The translations under genes and the position numbers were made by a program. 64,000 bases of DNA. Origin: Desulfobacteraceae bacterium. Lineage in GTDB: Bacteria > Desulfobacterota > Desulfobacteria > Desulfobacterales > Desulfosarcinaceae. The notes below the pieces were generated by a model that was given only the letters and a program-made list of their open reading frames with translations, had not been told where the DNA came from and did no database searches. Positions 8,579-16,511 of the stretch are shown here, one piece after another; positions within the stretch are counted from its first letter, which is position 1, and each line of letters starts with the position of its first letter. The stretch covers positions 62,001 through 126,000 of the forward strand of contig JABDIN010000056.1 of assembly GCA_013003715.1 (NCBI GenBank), written 5' to 3'.

Positions 8579-8869
8579 TCAGCAGCAGCTCGTTTCGCCG
8601 CAGGTCGCCGCCTTTTTGCCCTTCAGCCAGCCATGAATGATCGCCAGAGCGCATCCTACGCCCGGGTTTACGGTGATGGCCAGGGTCGGACAATTCAGCG
8701 CGCATGCCCCGCATTCCATGCAACCATCCCGGTCAACCATCGCCACTTTTTTCCCATTTGCCTGAAACACACCGTGGGGGCAGACCATTTCACACATGCC
8801 GCATCCCACACAGCGTTCAGCGTCGTATGCGAGGGTGGTGACGTCATCCAAATATCTGAAATCTTTCAT
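8579..8869 (-). CDS. hgcB: Mercury-methylation ferredoxin HgcB
   Basis: A 96-residue ferredoxin with two [4Fe-4S] motifs: C20-VG-C-GM-C-EMV-C-P and C50-ME-C-GA-C-ALN-C-P. Also present are the HgcB-specific Cys73 in NPGVGCALAIIHGWL and a vicinal C-terminal pair C95-C96. HgcB is thought to reduce the corrinoid cofactor of HgcA and to pass Hg(II) via its cysteines; hgcA and hgcB are both needed for methylmercury formation in known methylators. It sits 24 bases downstream of hgcA on the same strand. Identification is firm from the ferredoxin plus tail pattern and the neighbour. Confidence 0.95.
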   Translation of the reverse strand: MKDFRYLDDVTTLAYDAERCVGCGMCEMVCPHGVFQANGKKVAMVDRDGCMECGACALNCPTLAITVNPGVGCALAIIHGWLKGKKAATCGETSCC

Positions 8870-8893
8870 TTATTATCATATCTCCATCTGAGC

Positions 8894-10138
8894 TCATCCC
8901 AAAAAGGGAGTGGCCACCCACAGGATAATGGCAAGGGCTAGGGTGACAGCCTGGACAGGGACCGCCACCCGCATCTCTTTTTCCACCCCTGTGGGAGATG
9001 TAAAGGGGGTGGACCCGGTAAAATTCATACCATAGTAGGAACCGACACTCAGGGCCAGCAGCATGAGACTGATAACAGCGACCATACCCAGTTCCGGAAT
9101 GCCCACGATCCCCACCAGAATACCAGCAATGCCTGCGGCAATCCCGCCCTTCAATGCGAAAGCACGGCCCGGCAGCCAGGGTAACAGCGCCGGAACGAGG
9201 ATGGTGCCGGCAACGACACCGGCCAGGAATCCCATGAGCGCCCACTGCCCCCTGAACCATGCGGCCCGGAAGGAAAATATATGCGGACCGATACCCGACA
9301 ACAGAAATGCAATGGGGATGGACCAGAGGAAGGTCTTGAACAGCAGGCGAATTTCCACGGGGATCAATACAAGTCGTTCGGTGAAGCTGAATGTAACCCG
9401 CCTCATGCCCGGGTCCGATTTCATGTCCCGGTCGAGAAAGTCCGGGATATCATGTGACCGGACCGGACCCCATATCACCTCGAATCCGACCGCCTGTTTT
9501 ACCACCCGGGCGGAAACGCCGGTGGCGCCCAACTGGGGAAGAATCAGTTGCCGGTGGCGGATAAGCTGATCGAGGCGGGCATCCCTCACGCGGCGGATTA
9601 CCTCTTCAGTGGAAAAGGTTTTCTTGCCCGCCGCACACCAGACATTTACCCCCCGGGTGTCGAGCACCAGAAGCCACGCGGTGATTCCGGTCAATTGTCG
9701 ACGAAGGATATCAAAGGTCAGTTTATAGTTGGCGGTGACCAGAACGGGGGAATCCCCATCGGGTTTGCCCGCACAATACAGGCCCGGGGCAACCCGGTAT
9801 ACACCCCTGCCGATGCCTGCCCGAACCATTGCCGACCCAAGTTTGTCCACCATCGATGTCCTGGTATGGATTTCAGGAACGTCACCGACGGCGGTGTGGT
9901 GAAAACCGGATACATATCCACATATCCGGTACCCCGGGCGTTCATGCGGGGTGGATGGCGGGGGAGGGGCCGGACCGCAGCAAGGGGCCGAGTCCGAAAT
10001 TATTTGAACGGACTCGGTGGTGCTGTGGTGAGCCGGTATGTTTTCCAGTCCCCGGTTTCGGCAACATGGGGTATCCGGGGGGGACGAGATCGTGAACGGT
10101 GTTTGGATTCCGCCATTTCCATCTGTTTTTCTATCCAT
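8894..10138 (-). CDS. hgcA: Corrinoid mercury methyltransferase HgcA
   Basis: A 414-residue protein with the diagnostic cap-helix motif NVWCAAGK (residues 165-172), where Cys168 is the expected lower ligand of cobalt, and the C-terminal signature GMNFTGSTPFTS. Residues 51-130 contain the family-like segment PCCGPAPPPPSTPHERPGY and APGLYCAGKP. About 95-235 form the cobalamin-binding domain and about 245-414 contain five membrane helices. HgcA carries methyl-cobalamin and methylates Hg(II). The ATG at 10138 is chosen because GAGG lies 6 bases upstream; an in-frame GTG/ATG at 10216/10213 would add up to 26 residues and nearly abut arsR. It is co-directional with arsR and hgcB. Confidence 0.96.
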   Translation of the reverse strand: MDRKTDGNGGIQTPFTISSPPDTPCCRNRGLENIPAHHSTTESVQIISDSAPCCGPAPPPPSTPHERPGYRICGYVSGFHHTAVGDVPEIHTRTSMVDKLGSAMVRAGIGRGVYRVAPGLYCAGKPDGDSPVLVTANYKLTFDILRRQLTGITAWLLVLDTRGVNVWCAAGKKTFSTEEVIRRVRDARLDQLIRHRQLILPQLGATGVSARVVKQAVGFEVIWGPVRSHDIPDFLDRDMKSDPGMRRVTFSFTERLVLIPVEIRLLFKTFLWSIPIAFLLSGIGPHIFSFRAAWFRGQWALMGFLAGVVAGTILVPALLPWLPGRAFALKGGIAAGIAGILVGIVGIPELGMVAVISLMLLALSVGSYYGMNFTGSTPFTSPTGVEKEMRVAVPVQAVTLALAIILWVATPFLG

Positions 10139-10222
10139 CTCCTGCCTCTGATATTGAACGAAGTAGATGGCTTGCCCGTTGGTTGCCATCATCGGTGGTC
10201 CGGTATGCGACATCACCTTTGT

Positions 10223-10549
10223 TCATAGCCGGTATACCAGTGCCTTGAAGCCCGCCAATGCCTGGCGGTCCAGGCAATAACAGGTGGCGGGTCCGTTCAC
10301 CTCGCCCATGATCAATCCCGCCGATTTCAACACTTTAAGGTGTTGGCTCACCGTGGATTGCGCCAGGGGTAAAATGTCGACAATTTCACCACATACACAC
10401 CGGTCGATTTTTTTCAAATATTCCAGAATTCTTACGCGAACCGGGTGGCCGAGGGCTTTACATATGGCGGCAAACCGCTCCGGATCCATTCCATCGTCCG
10501 CTCCGGGGGCTCGATCTTCCTCTTCAGGTAACGTATTCAGGTCAACCAT
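10223..10549 (-). CDS. ArsR/SmtB-family metalloregulator upstream of hgcAB
   Basis: A 108-residue winged-helix repressor with recognition helix AQSTVSQHLKVLKSAGLI (63-80) and the metal-sensing pair C51-V-C53, placed like the CVC of arsenic-sensing ArsR. Further cysteines are C30, C90 and C92. The ATG at 10549 has GGAGG 12 bases upstream. A longer in-frame start at 10636 is rejected because a TTGACA / TATCGT promoter lies inside that extension. The stop overlaps a region just before hgcA, so it leads the hgc operon. ArsR-like regulators next to hgcAB have been described in other methylators. Likely role: relief of repression by a thiophilic metal or metalloid (arsenite, Hg or similar). Confidence 0.92.
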   Translation of the reverse strand: MVDLNTLPEEEDRAPGADDGMDPERFAAICKALGHPVRVRILEYLKKIDRCVCGEIVDILPLAQSTVSQHLKVLKSAGLIMGEVNGPATCYCLDRQALAGFKALVYRL

Positions 10550-10568
10550 TTCAGCGCTTAACCTCCTA

Positions 10569-10591
10569 TTTAATCGCCGACCTACGATAAA
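10569..10591. promoter_or_regulatory. Candidate ArsR operator
   Basis: Inverted repeat TTTAATCG - 8 bases - CGATAAA, one base short of symmetric, overlapping the -10 box and start of the arsR-hgcAB promoter. ArsR-type repressors usually bind such A/T-flanked dyads across the core promoter. Assignment by position only. Confidence 0.45.
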
Positions 10592-10612
10592 GAAGCCCAT
10601 CCGGGTTGTCAA
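10584..10612 (-). promoter_or_regulatory. Sigma-70 promoter of arsR-hgcAB
   Basis: On the reverse strand TTGACA (10607-10612), a 17-base spacer and TATCGT (10584-10589). Transcription would start near 10576, about 27 bases before the arsR ATG. Confidence 0.65.
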
Positions 10613-11311
10613 CGGTATTTTTTTCGGTGTAGCCAACCCATTGGTGCTATGGGATTGAACCCACTGATTCCAAGCGCAATTTTTTCAAATTATGACAAAG
10701 AATGCCCAAAAACACCGTTGCAATATGAAAAAAAAGTGTTGCTTTTTAAATCGAACCGCTTCACAAATGCCCGGTTCATGGGAGAACAGAACCTTCCCGG
10801 TGTGCTGGCAAGATTGTTGCGTATTCCCGGAACAGGGCAATGCGCATCAGCTTTAATTGCGTTGTGTGCTTGTCATAAACACTAAAGTGATTAGATTTTT
10901 TTTGATATCCGCCGTGGCGTGATCACACCATTCGAATGGCGCCGCTGCGGTATCATTCACATATTTCAGTTTAACGATGGCAGTTTTATACCGAACAACC
11001 GATCCGGTCATCGGACCGGGGGAAAACAAGCGGGAAAACCAAGACCGGCCACACCTCCAATTTCGTGGGGTAATCACCGCATGAACCCCCGTTCATGCGT
11101 TCGGGGTGTGACCGATGGCGGTAGTGATTCTGAACCAGCAGCTTGCATTGTTGTTTTTCATTTTGTTAATTGGTTTTTCAGGTAGTTAGCGCTCATCCGG
11201 CATTCACATTCCTTTCGGCGTTGCAGCGATTGTCTTTGAATCCTGCGTGTGGGTTTTCCGGAATGATAGCTAGGGATAAAATGCTATCATTATTCATGGG
11301 AGGAGAGACAG
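10613..11311. other. Long intergenic gap with two dyads
   Basis: About 700 bases without a convincing gene; frames of 78-88 codons here lack ribosome sites and family resemblance. Two structures stand out. One is a perfect 9-base hairpin CGCATGAAC-CCCC-GTTCATGCG at 11078-11099, without a T-run. The other is an 8-base inverted repeat ATGATAGC - 12 bases - GCTATCAT at 11263-11290, directly before the ribosome site of the transglycosylase gene. Confidence 0.5.
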
Positions 11312-12046
11312 ATGGATAATGATAACCAGATCGACAACTGGTTGATATTCTTGGGCAAGACCTTGGTATACACCATGGTGGTTATCCTGGGTGTCTTGTT
11401 CATTCAATCCGGCGGCGACGGTGTTGCTACCGGCACAAATCCGGAAATTTCGGCCGTCTCGCTATTGAACCGGTTTCGATCACAAGTAGCGTCCGATGGC
11501 TGGATAGCCAGGAAATGGCGGGAATCATTGCCGGATCCAGACCCGGCGGAGGCATGGCGGACCTTTCCGGTGCCCTGCCGCACCCTGGCAGGGCTGGAAT
11601 CCGCACCGCAATTCTCGGATCAGGCCAATTTAAGTCCCGTGGAATCGCCGCCCCGATTGCCTTATCACTTCATCATTCATCAAGCCGCTCAAAAATACGA
11701 GGTGGAGCCTTCACTGATCCGTGCAATCATTATGGCCGAATCCCAGTATTTCTCGCGCGCTGTTTCAAAGCGTGGTGCCAAAGGACTCATGCAATTGATG
11801 CCGGTCACTGCAAAATCTCTCGGGGTCAAGGACAGTTTCGACCCGGTGGACAATATTCACGGCGGTACCCGGTACTTCAGACAGCTGTTGGACCGATTTG
11901 ACCAGGATGTGACCCTGGCCCTGGCCGCTTACAACGCCGGCAGCCGATATGTCCGCAAATATCGGGGAATCCCGCCCTTCCAGGCGACCAAACGGTATAT
12001 CAGCACCGTAATAAGGTACCACAAAAAGTTTCGGCAGGGTACCTGA
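11312..12046 (+). CDS. Membrane-anchored lytic transglycosylase (SLT domain)
   Basis: A 244-residue protein with one N-terminal membrane anchor (LGKTLVYTMVVILGVLFIQ, 14-32), a linker of about 85 residues, and an SLT (family 1) domain from about 118. The domain has IRAIIMAES with the catalytic Glu143, then RGAKGLMQLMP, GTRYFRQLLDRF and ALAAYNAG. It cleaves the glycan of peptidoglycan to give 1,6-anhydro-muramyl ends. GGAGGAGAG precedes ATG. It converges with the RND operon. The gene at 38985 has the same catalytic fold with a secreted, DUF4124-like N-terminus. Confidence 0.93.
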   Translation: MDNDNQIDNWLIFLGKTLVYTMVVILGVLFIQSGGDGVATGTNPEISAVSLLNRFRSQVASDGWIARKWRESLPDPDPAEAWRTFPVPCRTLAGLESAPQFSDQANLSPVESPPRLPYHFIIHQAAQKYEVEPSLIRAIIMAESQYFSRAVSKRGAKGLMQLMPVTAKSLGVKDSFDPVDNIHGGTRYFRQLLDRFDQDVTLALAAYNAGSRYVRKYRGIPPFQATKRYISTVIRYHKKFRQGT

Positions 12047-12076
12047 TGGTCAACCTCGAACAACAGCCTGTTGCGC

Positions 12077-15000
12077 CTACTTGTTCTGTTGCACCAACCC
12101 GCCCCTTCCCTGTCTTGTGCGGAAAAACCTTCCCATCACCACACCCATGTCCTCATGAATCATGTACACACAGGGCACCATCAGCAGCGTGGTGATGGTG
12201 GCGAAGAGGACACCGAAACCCAGGGAGATGGCCATGGGAATCAGGAATTTGGCCTGGAGACTGGATTCCAGAAGTATGGGGGTCAAACCGGCGAATGTGG
12301 TGACTGAGGTCAACAGAATCGCGCGAAACCGCATGCCCCCGGCCTGGACAACAGCGGTTTTTAACGGCACACCCTCATTTCGCAACCGATTTACTGCGTG
12401 GACCAGCACCAGGGAATCGTTGACGACCACGCCGGTCAGTCCCACCATACCCACAAGACTCACCAGGCTGATGTTGAATCCCATCAACAGGTGGCCGATG
12501 ACGGCACCGGCCAGACCGAAGGGTATGGCGGACATGATGATAGTGGGCTGACTGAAGGATTTGAACGGAATGGCCAGCAGCGCATATATGCAGAACAGTG
12601 CCACAGCAAATCCCAGGTACACATCGGTCATGGACTCTTCTTCCTCCCGTCCTTCACCTTCCAGGGAATAGACGAGGCCCGGATACAGGGCTTGCATTTT
12701 CGGCATGACATTGGCCAAAACATCGGTGCGGATATCCTTGGCATTGCCCAACGCTTCGTCCACGTCGGCGTAAACCTTGATGATCGAACGCCGATCGGTA
12801 CGGCGGATGGCGGCGTAGCCTTCGACCATATTTACATCCGCCACCTGACGGAACGGTACACGGATTCCCTGTCCGGTGCGTACCCGCATCTCCTCCACGG
12901 ATCCGATGGCCTGCCGCTCATTTTCCGGATAGCGGACAATAACCCGTACCTCATCCTTGTCCCGCAGCATCCGCAGGGCTTCGGCACCGTGAAATGCATG
13001 GCGGACCTGCCGGGCCAGTTGATCCAGTGAGATGCCTATGGTCTGGGCGGAGGGTTTGAGGTTGAATTGCATTTCGGTTTTGCCCTGTTCGTAACTGTCC
13101 GAAACATCGACGATGCCCGGATAGGTCCGCAATTCGGTTTTCAGGTTTTCCGCCGCCGCCAGAAGCCGGTCTGTCTCTTCCATGGACAGGTGTACCTCAA
13201 AAGCATTGCCCGATTTAAAGGAGGCGCCTTCGAAATTGACGGACTCGGCATCCGGGACCTCGCCGGTGTGTTCGCGCCATGCCTTGGTCATCTGGTCCAT
13301 TGTGACGGTGCGGTATTCGCCGTCCGAGAGCACCACCCAGACAATGCCCAGGTTTTCTCCGGTGCCGCCGCTGTGCCCACCGATGAGGGATGCCCGGATA
13401 CGCATCAGGGGCGGCGCCCCTTCCTTGCGGTTCCGGCCCAATGCTTCCAGGGCGTCCCCGGCCGCCAGTTCCAGACGGTCCAGCACTTCGACAGTGCGTT
13501 CCACGCGTGTGCCCTGGGGCATAGTGACTTTGCACCACATCATATCGCCTTCCACATCCGGAAACAGGGTGAATTTCAAAACGCCGCCGGGAAATGTGCC
13601 GGCAATGATGATGAGGACACCCACACCGGCCGCCAGAACCGGGTATCGCCACCGGAGGCAGAATAGAAGCAACCGGGTGTACGGGCCGTTGATTACCCGT
13701 TTCAATGCCGCGGATATCCGGCTCTCCTTGAGGTGGGCTGCCGCCTGCCTGGAGATCCGGTGGCGTCCGGCCAGATGACAGGGCAGGATATAGAGGGATT
13801 CCACCAGTGAACCGAGCAACACCAGGATGACCACCAGTGGCACGTTGCGCAGAATCTGGCCCATTTCGCTGGCCCCGAAAAGCAGGGGCATAAAGGCCAC
13901 GATGGTGGTGAGAACCGAGAAGATCACCGGTGTTCCGACCTCCTGGGCGCCTTTGACAGCAGCCTCCAATGGCGGCAATCCCTCCTCGAGTTTTCGGAAT
14001 ATGTTTTCACCGATGATGATGGCATCATCCACCACGATGCCCAACACGGTGATGAACGCGGCCAGGGAAATCATGTTAATGGAAACATCCAGAAAGGGCA
14101 TGATGGCGGTGCAGAAGGCGAATGAAATGGGAATGCCCAGGGTCACCCAGAAGGCAAGCTTTACATTCAACACCATGCAGAGCAACAGGGCCACCAGGAA
14201 CAATCCGATGCTGAGATTCCGCAGCAGCAGCAGGATCCGGCTACGCAGTTCACGGGATTCGTCAAATATGTAGTCGATGCCGACACCTTCGGGCAGGGCG
14301 GGACGAATTCGATCGATATAGGTTTTCACCTGGTCGGCCACGGTGAGGGCATTTTGATCCGCCACCCGGTAAACGTTCACCCCGGCCCCGGGTTGTCCCA
14401 TGAACCTCAGGGTGTAGGTGCTGTCCGTAAAACCGTCACGGATATCGGCGATTTGCCCCAGGCGGATCCGGCCGCCTTCGGGTGTGGAAAGAATCACGAT
14501 ATTCCTGTAGTCTCCGGCCGCATACATCCGTCCCTTGGTGCGGATCATGATGTCGCCGGTGGCGGTTTTGATGCTGCCAGCGGGCAGATCCAGGCTTTCC
14601 CCGCGGATCTTTTGCGCCACATCCTCCAGGGTCAACCCATATTGCCGGAGGGTATGTTCCGAGATTTCCACATGGATCCGGTCGGACCGGACCGCAAACG
14701 GTTCCACCAGGGTAATTCCCGGTAGTGCGGCGATATCATCCCGGACGCGTTCGGTCACTTGTTTGATTGTCTCTTCGGAAACATTTCCGAAGATCGCCAC
14801 ATCTATCACCTCGTGCCGGTCCACCTCCTCGCTGACAACCGGGCGCTCAGCCTCCTCGGGAAGAGAGGAGATTCCTTCCACCTCCACTTTGACCTCATCG
14901 AGCAACCGGCGGATATCCCAATTGGGAATGACTTCGATGGTAACCCGTCCATACCCCTCACGGGCGTATGAATTGATTCGTTTGATACCGGCCAGACCCG

Positions 15001-15217
15001 AAATCTGTTCTTCGATCCGGCGGATGATTGCCGATTCCACTTCCGCCGGCGATGCTCCGGGGTAAGCGGTGCGGATTGATATACGGTTCTCCGTGGTTTC
15101 GGGCATGACCTCGACCTTGTTGGTGACGGCCATGGCCACACCCACCACAAGGATAAATACCATCAACAGGTTGGCGGCCACATGATTGGCGGCAAACCAG
15201 GCGATCATCCGGTTCAT
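12077..15217 (-). CDS. RND (AcrB/HAE1-type) inner-membrane efflux pump
   Basis: A 1046-residue RND permease: N-terminal helix NHVAANLLMVFILVVGVAMA, porter-domain opening YPGASPAEVESAIIRRIEEQ, and two sets of membrane helices containing the proton-relay segment GIVVDDAIIIGENIFRKLEEG (TM4, with the Asp pair) and GLTGVVVNDSLVLVHAVNRLR. Length is normal for the family. Its ATG overlaps the stop of the adaptor gene (ATGA), so the two are coupled. It drives export by proton motive force with the adaptor and outer-membrane channel encoded upstream. Family details resemble heavy-duty multidrug pumps; substrates are unknown. Confidence 0.95.
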   Translation of the reverse strand: MNRMIAWFAANHVAANLLMVFILVVGVAMAVTNKVEVMPETTENRISIRTAYPGASPAEVESAIIRRIEEQISGLAGIKRINSYAREGYGRVTIEVIPNWDIRRLLDEVKVEVEGISSLPEEAERPVVSEEVDRHEVIDVAIFGNVSEETIKQVTERVRDDIAALPGITLVEPFAVRSDRIHVEISEHTLRQYGLTLEDVAQKIRGESLDLPAGSIKTATGDIMIRTKGRMYAAGDYRNIVILSTPEGGRIRLGQIADIRDGFTDSTYTLRFMGQPGAGVNVYRVADQNALTVADQVKTYIDRIRPALPEGVGIDYIFDESRELRSRILLLLRNLSIGLFLVALLLCMVLNVKLAFWVTLGIPISFAFCTAIMPFLDVSINMISLAAFITVLGIVVDDAIIIGENIFRKLEEGLPPLEAAVKGAQEVGTPVIFSVLTTIVAFMPLLFGASEMGQILRNVPLVVILVLLGSLVESLYILPCHLAGRHRISRQAAAHLKESRISAALKRVINGPYTRLLLFCLRWRYPVLAAGVGVLIIIAGTFPGGVLKFTLFPDVEGDMMWCKVTMPQGTRVERTVEVLDRLELAAGDALEALGRNRKEGAPPLMRIRASLIGGHSGGTGENLGIVWVVLSDGEYRTVTMDQMTKAWREHTGEVPDAESVNFEGASFKSGNAFEVHLSMEETDRLLAAAENLKTELRTYPGIVDVSDSYEQGKTEMQFNLKPSAQTIGISLDQLARQVRHAFHGAEALRMLRDKDEVRVIVRYPENERQAIGSVEEMRVRTGQGIRVPFRQVADVNMVEGYAAIRRTDRRSIIKVYADVDEALGNAKDIRTDVLANVMPKMQALYPGLVYSLEGEGREEEESMTDVYLGFAVALFCIYALLAIPFKSFSQPTIIMSAIPFGLAGAVIGHLLMGFNISLVSLVGMVGLTGVVVNDSLVLVHAVNRLRNEGVPLKTAVVQAGGMRFRAILLTSVTTFAGLTPILLESSLQAKFLIPMAISLGFGVLFATITTLLMVPCVYMIHEDMGVVMGRFFRTRQGRGGLVQQNK

Positions 15218-16425
15218 GATTCCACCTCCGTGCCGGAGACCGTTGCTGTGTCCCCCGTGCGCACCCGCATCCCGTCGGTAACGGCCTTAAGGGGGGAGAT
15301 CACCAGCCGGTCACCTATTTTCAATCCACCGCCGATAAGGGCGACATCACCATACATCCTCAGGATATCCACCTGTCGAAGCCGTAGCCGATGATGTTCA
15401 TCGATCTGCCAGATCGTATGATTGGGACGAATCGCCGACCGGGGAACCGTTACCGCATCTTCAAGTGTTTTTCCCTTGATGCGCGCAAAAACGAAGGCGC
15501 CGGGGACCAGCGGCGGCCGCCGTGAATAGGGCCGGTCCACCTGAACCACCACGTTCACCAGGCGGGTGAGCGGGTCCAGTTTGCCTTCCGCCCGCACCAC
15601 ACGTCCCTGCCAATTTGTTTTCCTTCCGGCAACCTTGGCGCTGACCGTCACTTCGGAACCTTTACGGTTGCCCGGTGTCAAACCGGGGACCCGGATCCAT
15701 AGCAGATCATCATCCGCCAGGGGGATAACGATCTGTGCCGATGCCACGCAGAAAATGTCAGCCAGGATCTGTCCGGGCGATATCTGTTGTCCGATGTCCA
15801 CCGCTTCACCGGCGACCCTGCCGTCAAAGGGTGCCAAAATGCGGGTGCGGGACAAATGTATCCCGGCCTGTTCCAGGTCGGCCCGTGCTGCCTTGTGCAC
15901 GGCTTTTGCGGCCGCCAGCTGGGGTGTTTTGGCCACAAGATCCGGCACTTCGTCGTCCCCATTCAGTGTCTTCCATTCTGCAATGGCGGCTTCGCTTTCC
16001 GCTTCCGCCAGGATGAGCCGGCTCAGGCTATCCTCCACTCTTGCCGTGGCTGCGGTGACTGCCAGGTGATAATCCGTGGGATCGATACGTACCAGAAGCT
16101 CATCTTTTTGAACCGCACCACCATTGACAAGGTTGTCGGAAACAAATACGGCCTTGCCCCCGACCTGTGCGGTCAGCCGGATTTCCCGCGTGGGCCTGAC
16201 CGTACCTTCACCGGCGATGGAAATGGTTTGCGTGCCGGCATCCACTTCCACCGTCTGCACCAGCGGTGGCAGAACCGGCGTTGGTTTCCGTTCAATTTCC
16301 GGTTTGCTCTGGGTCATGGTCACCAGCCCCATAACCCCTGCACCCACGAGGACAACCACCCAAAAAAGATGAATCCACCAGGGTCGTGTCCTCAGTGGCG
16401 TATCGGCATGTCGTTCATCGCTCAT
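15214..16425 (-). CDS. RND efflux periplasmic adaptor (HlyD/AcrA family)
   Basis: A 403-residue membrane-fusion protein: an N-terminal membrane anchor (IHLFWVVVLVGAGVMGLVTM), a beta-barrel/lipoyl opening with RLTAQVGGKAVFVSDNLVNGG, a coiled-coil hairpin (about 110-185) and the second lipoyl half ILAPFDGRVAGEAVDIGQQIS. ATG 16425 is chosen because GGGGAG lies just upstream; an earlier in-frame ATG at 16467 lacks this. It links pump and outer-membrane channel. It overlaps the pump gene by 4 bases and follows the channel gene by about 85 bases. Confidence 0.93.
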   Translation of the reverse strand: MSDERHADTPLRTRPWWIHLFWVVVLVGAGVMGLVTMTQSKPEIERKPTPVLPPLVQTVEVDAGTQTISIAGEGTVRPTREIRLTAQVGGKAVFVSDNLVNGGAVQKDELLVRIDPTDYHLAVTAATARVEDSLSRLILAEAESEAAIAEWKTLNGDDEVPDLVAKTPQLAAAKAVHKAARADLEQAGIHLSRTRILAPFDGRVAGEAVDIGQQISPGQILADIFCVASAQIVIPLADDDLLWIRVPGLTPGNRKGSEVTVSAKVAGRKTNWQGRVVRAEGKLDPLTRLVNVVVQVDRPYSRRPPLVPGAFVFARIKGKTLEDAVTVPRSAIRPNHTIWQIDEHHRLRLRQVDILRMYGDVALIGGGLKIGDRLVISPLKAVTDGMRVRTGDTATVSGTEVES

Positions 16426-16511
16426 TTTTTTCTCCCCGTATAGATGGGTTGACCGTATACCGTTCAAACGGCCAAGGACAAAAAAGGTCTCCGGATAAGA
16501 ATTATCCGCCC

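Noticed and set aside
9548-10228. Plus-strand frame of 226 codons opposite hgcA
   Set aside because: Shadow of hgcA; no ribosome site or family resemblance.
10550-10636. N-terminal extension of the ArsR frame
   Set aside because: The promoter TTGACA/TATCGT and its start lie within it, and ArsR proteins of about 110 residues are the norm.
10649-11185. Small frames of 74-88 codons in the gap before the transglycosylase
   Set aside because: Overlapping on both strands, no ribosome sites, no recognisable sequence.
12047-12076. CAACAG-C-CTGTTG palindrome between convergent genes as a terminator
   Set aside because: Short stem with no T-run on either strand.
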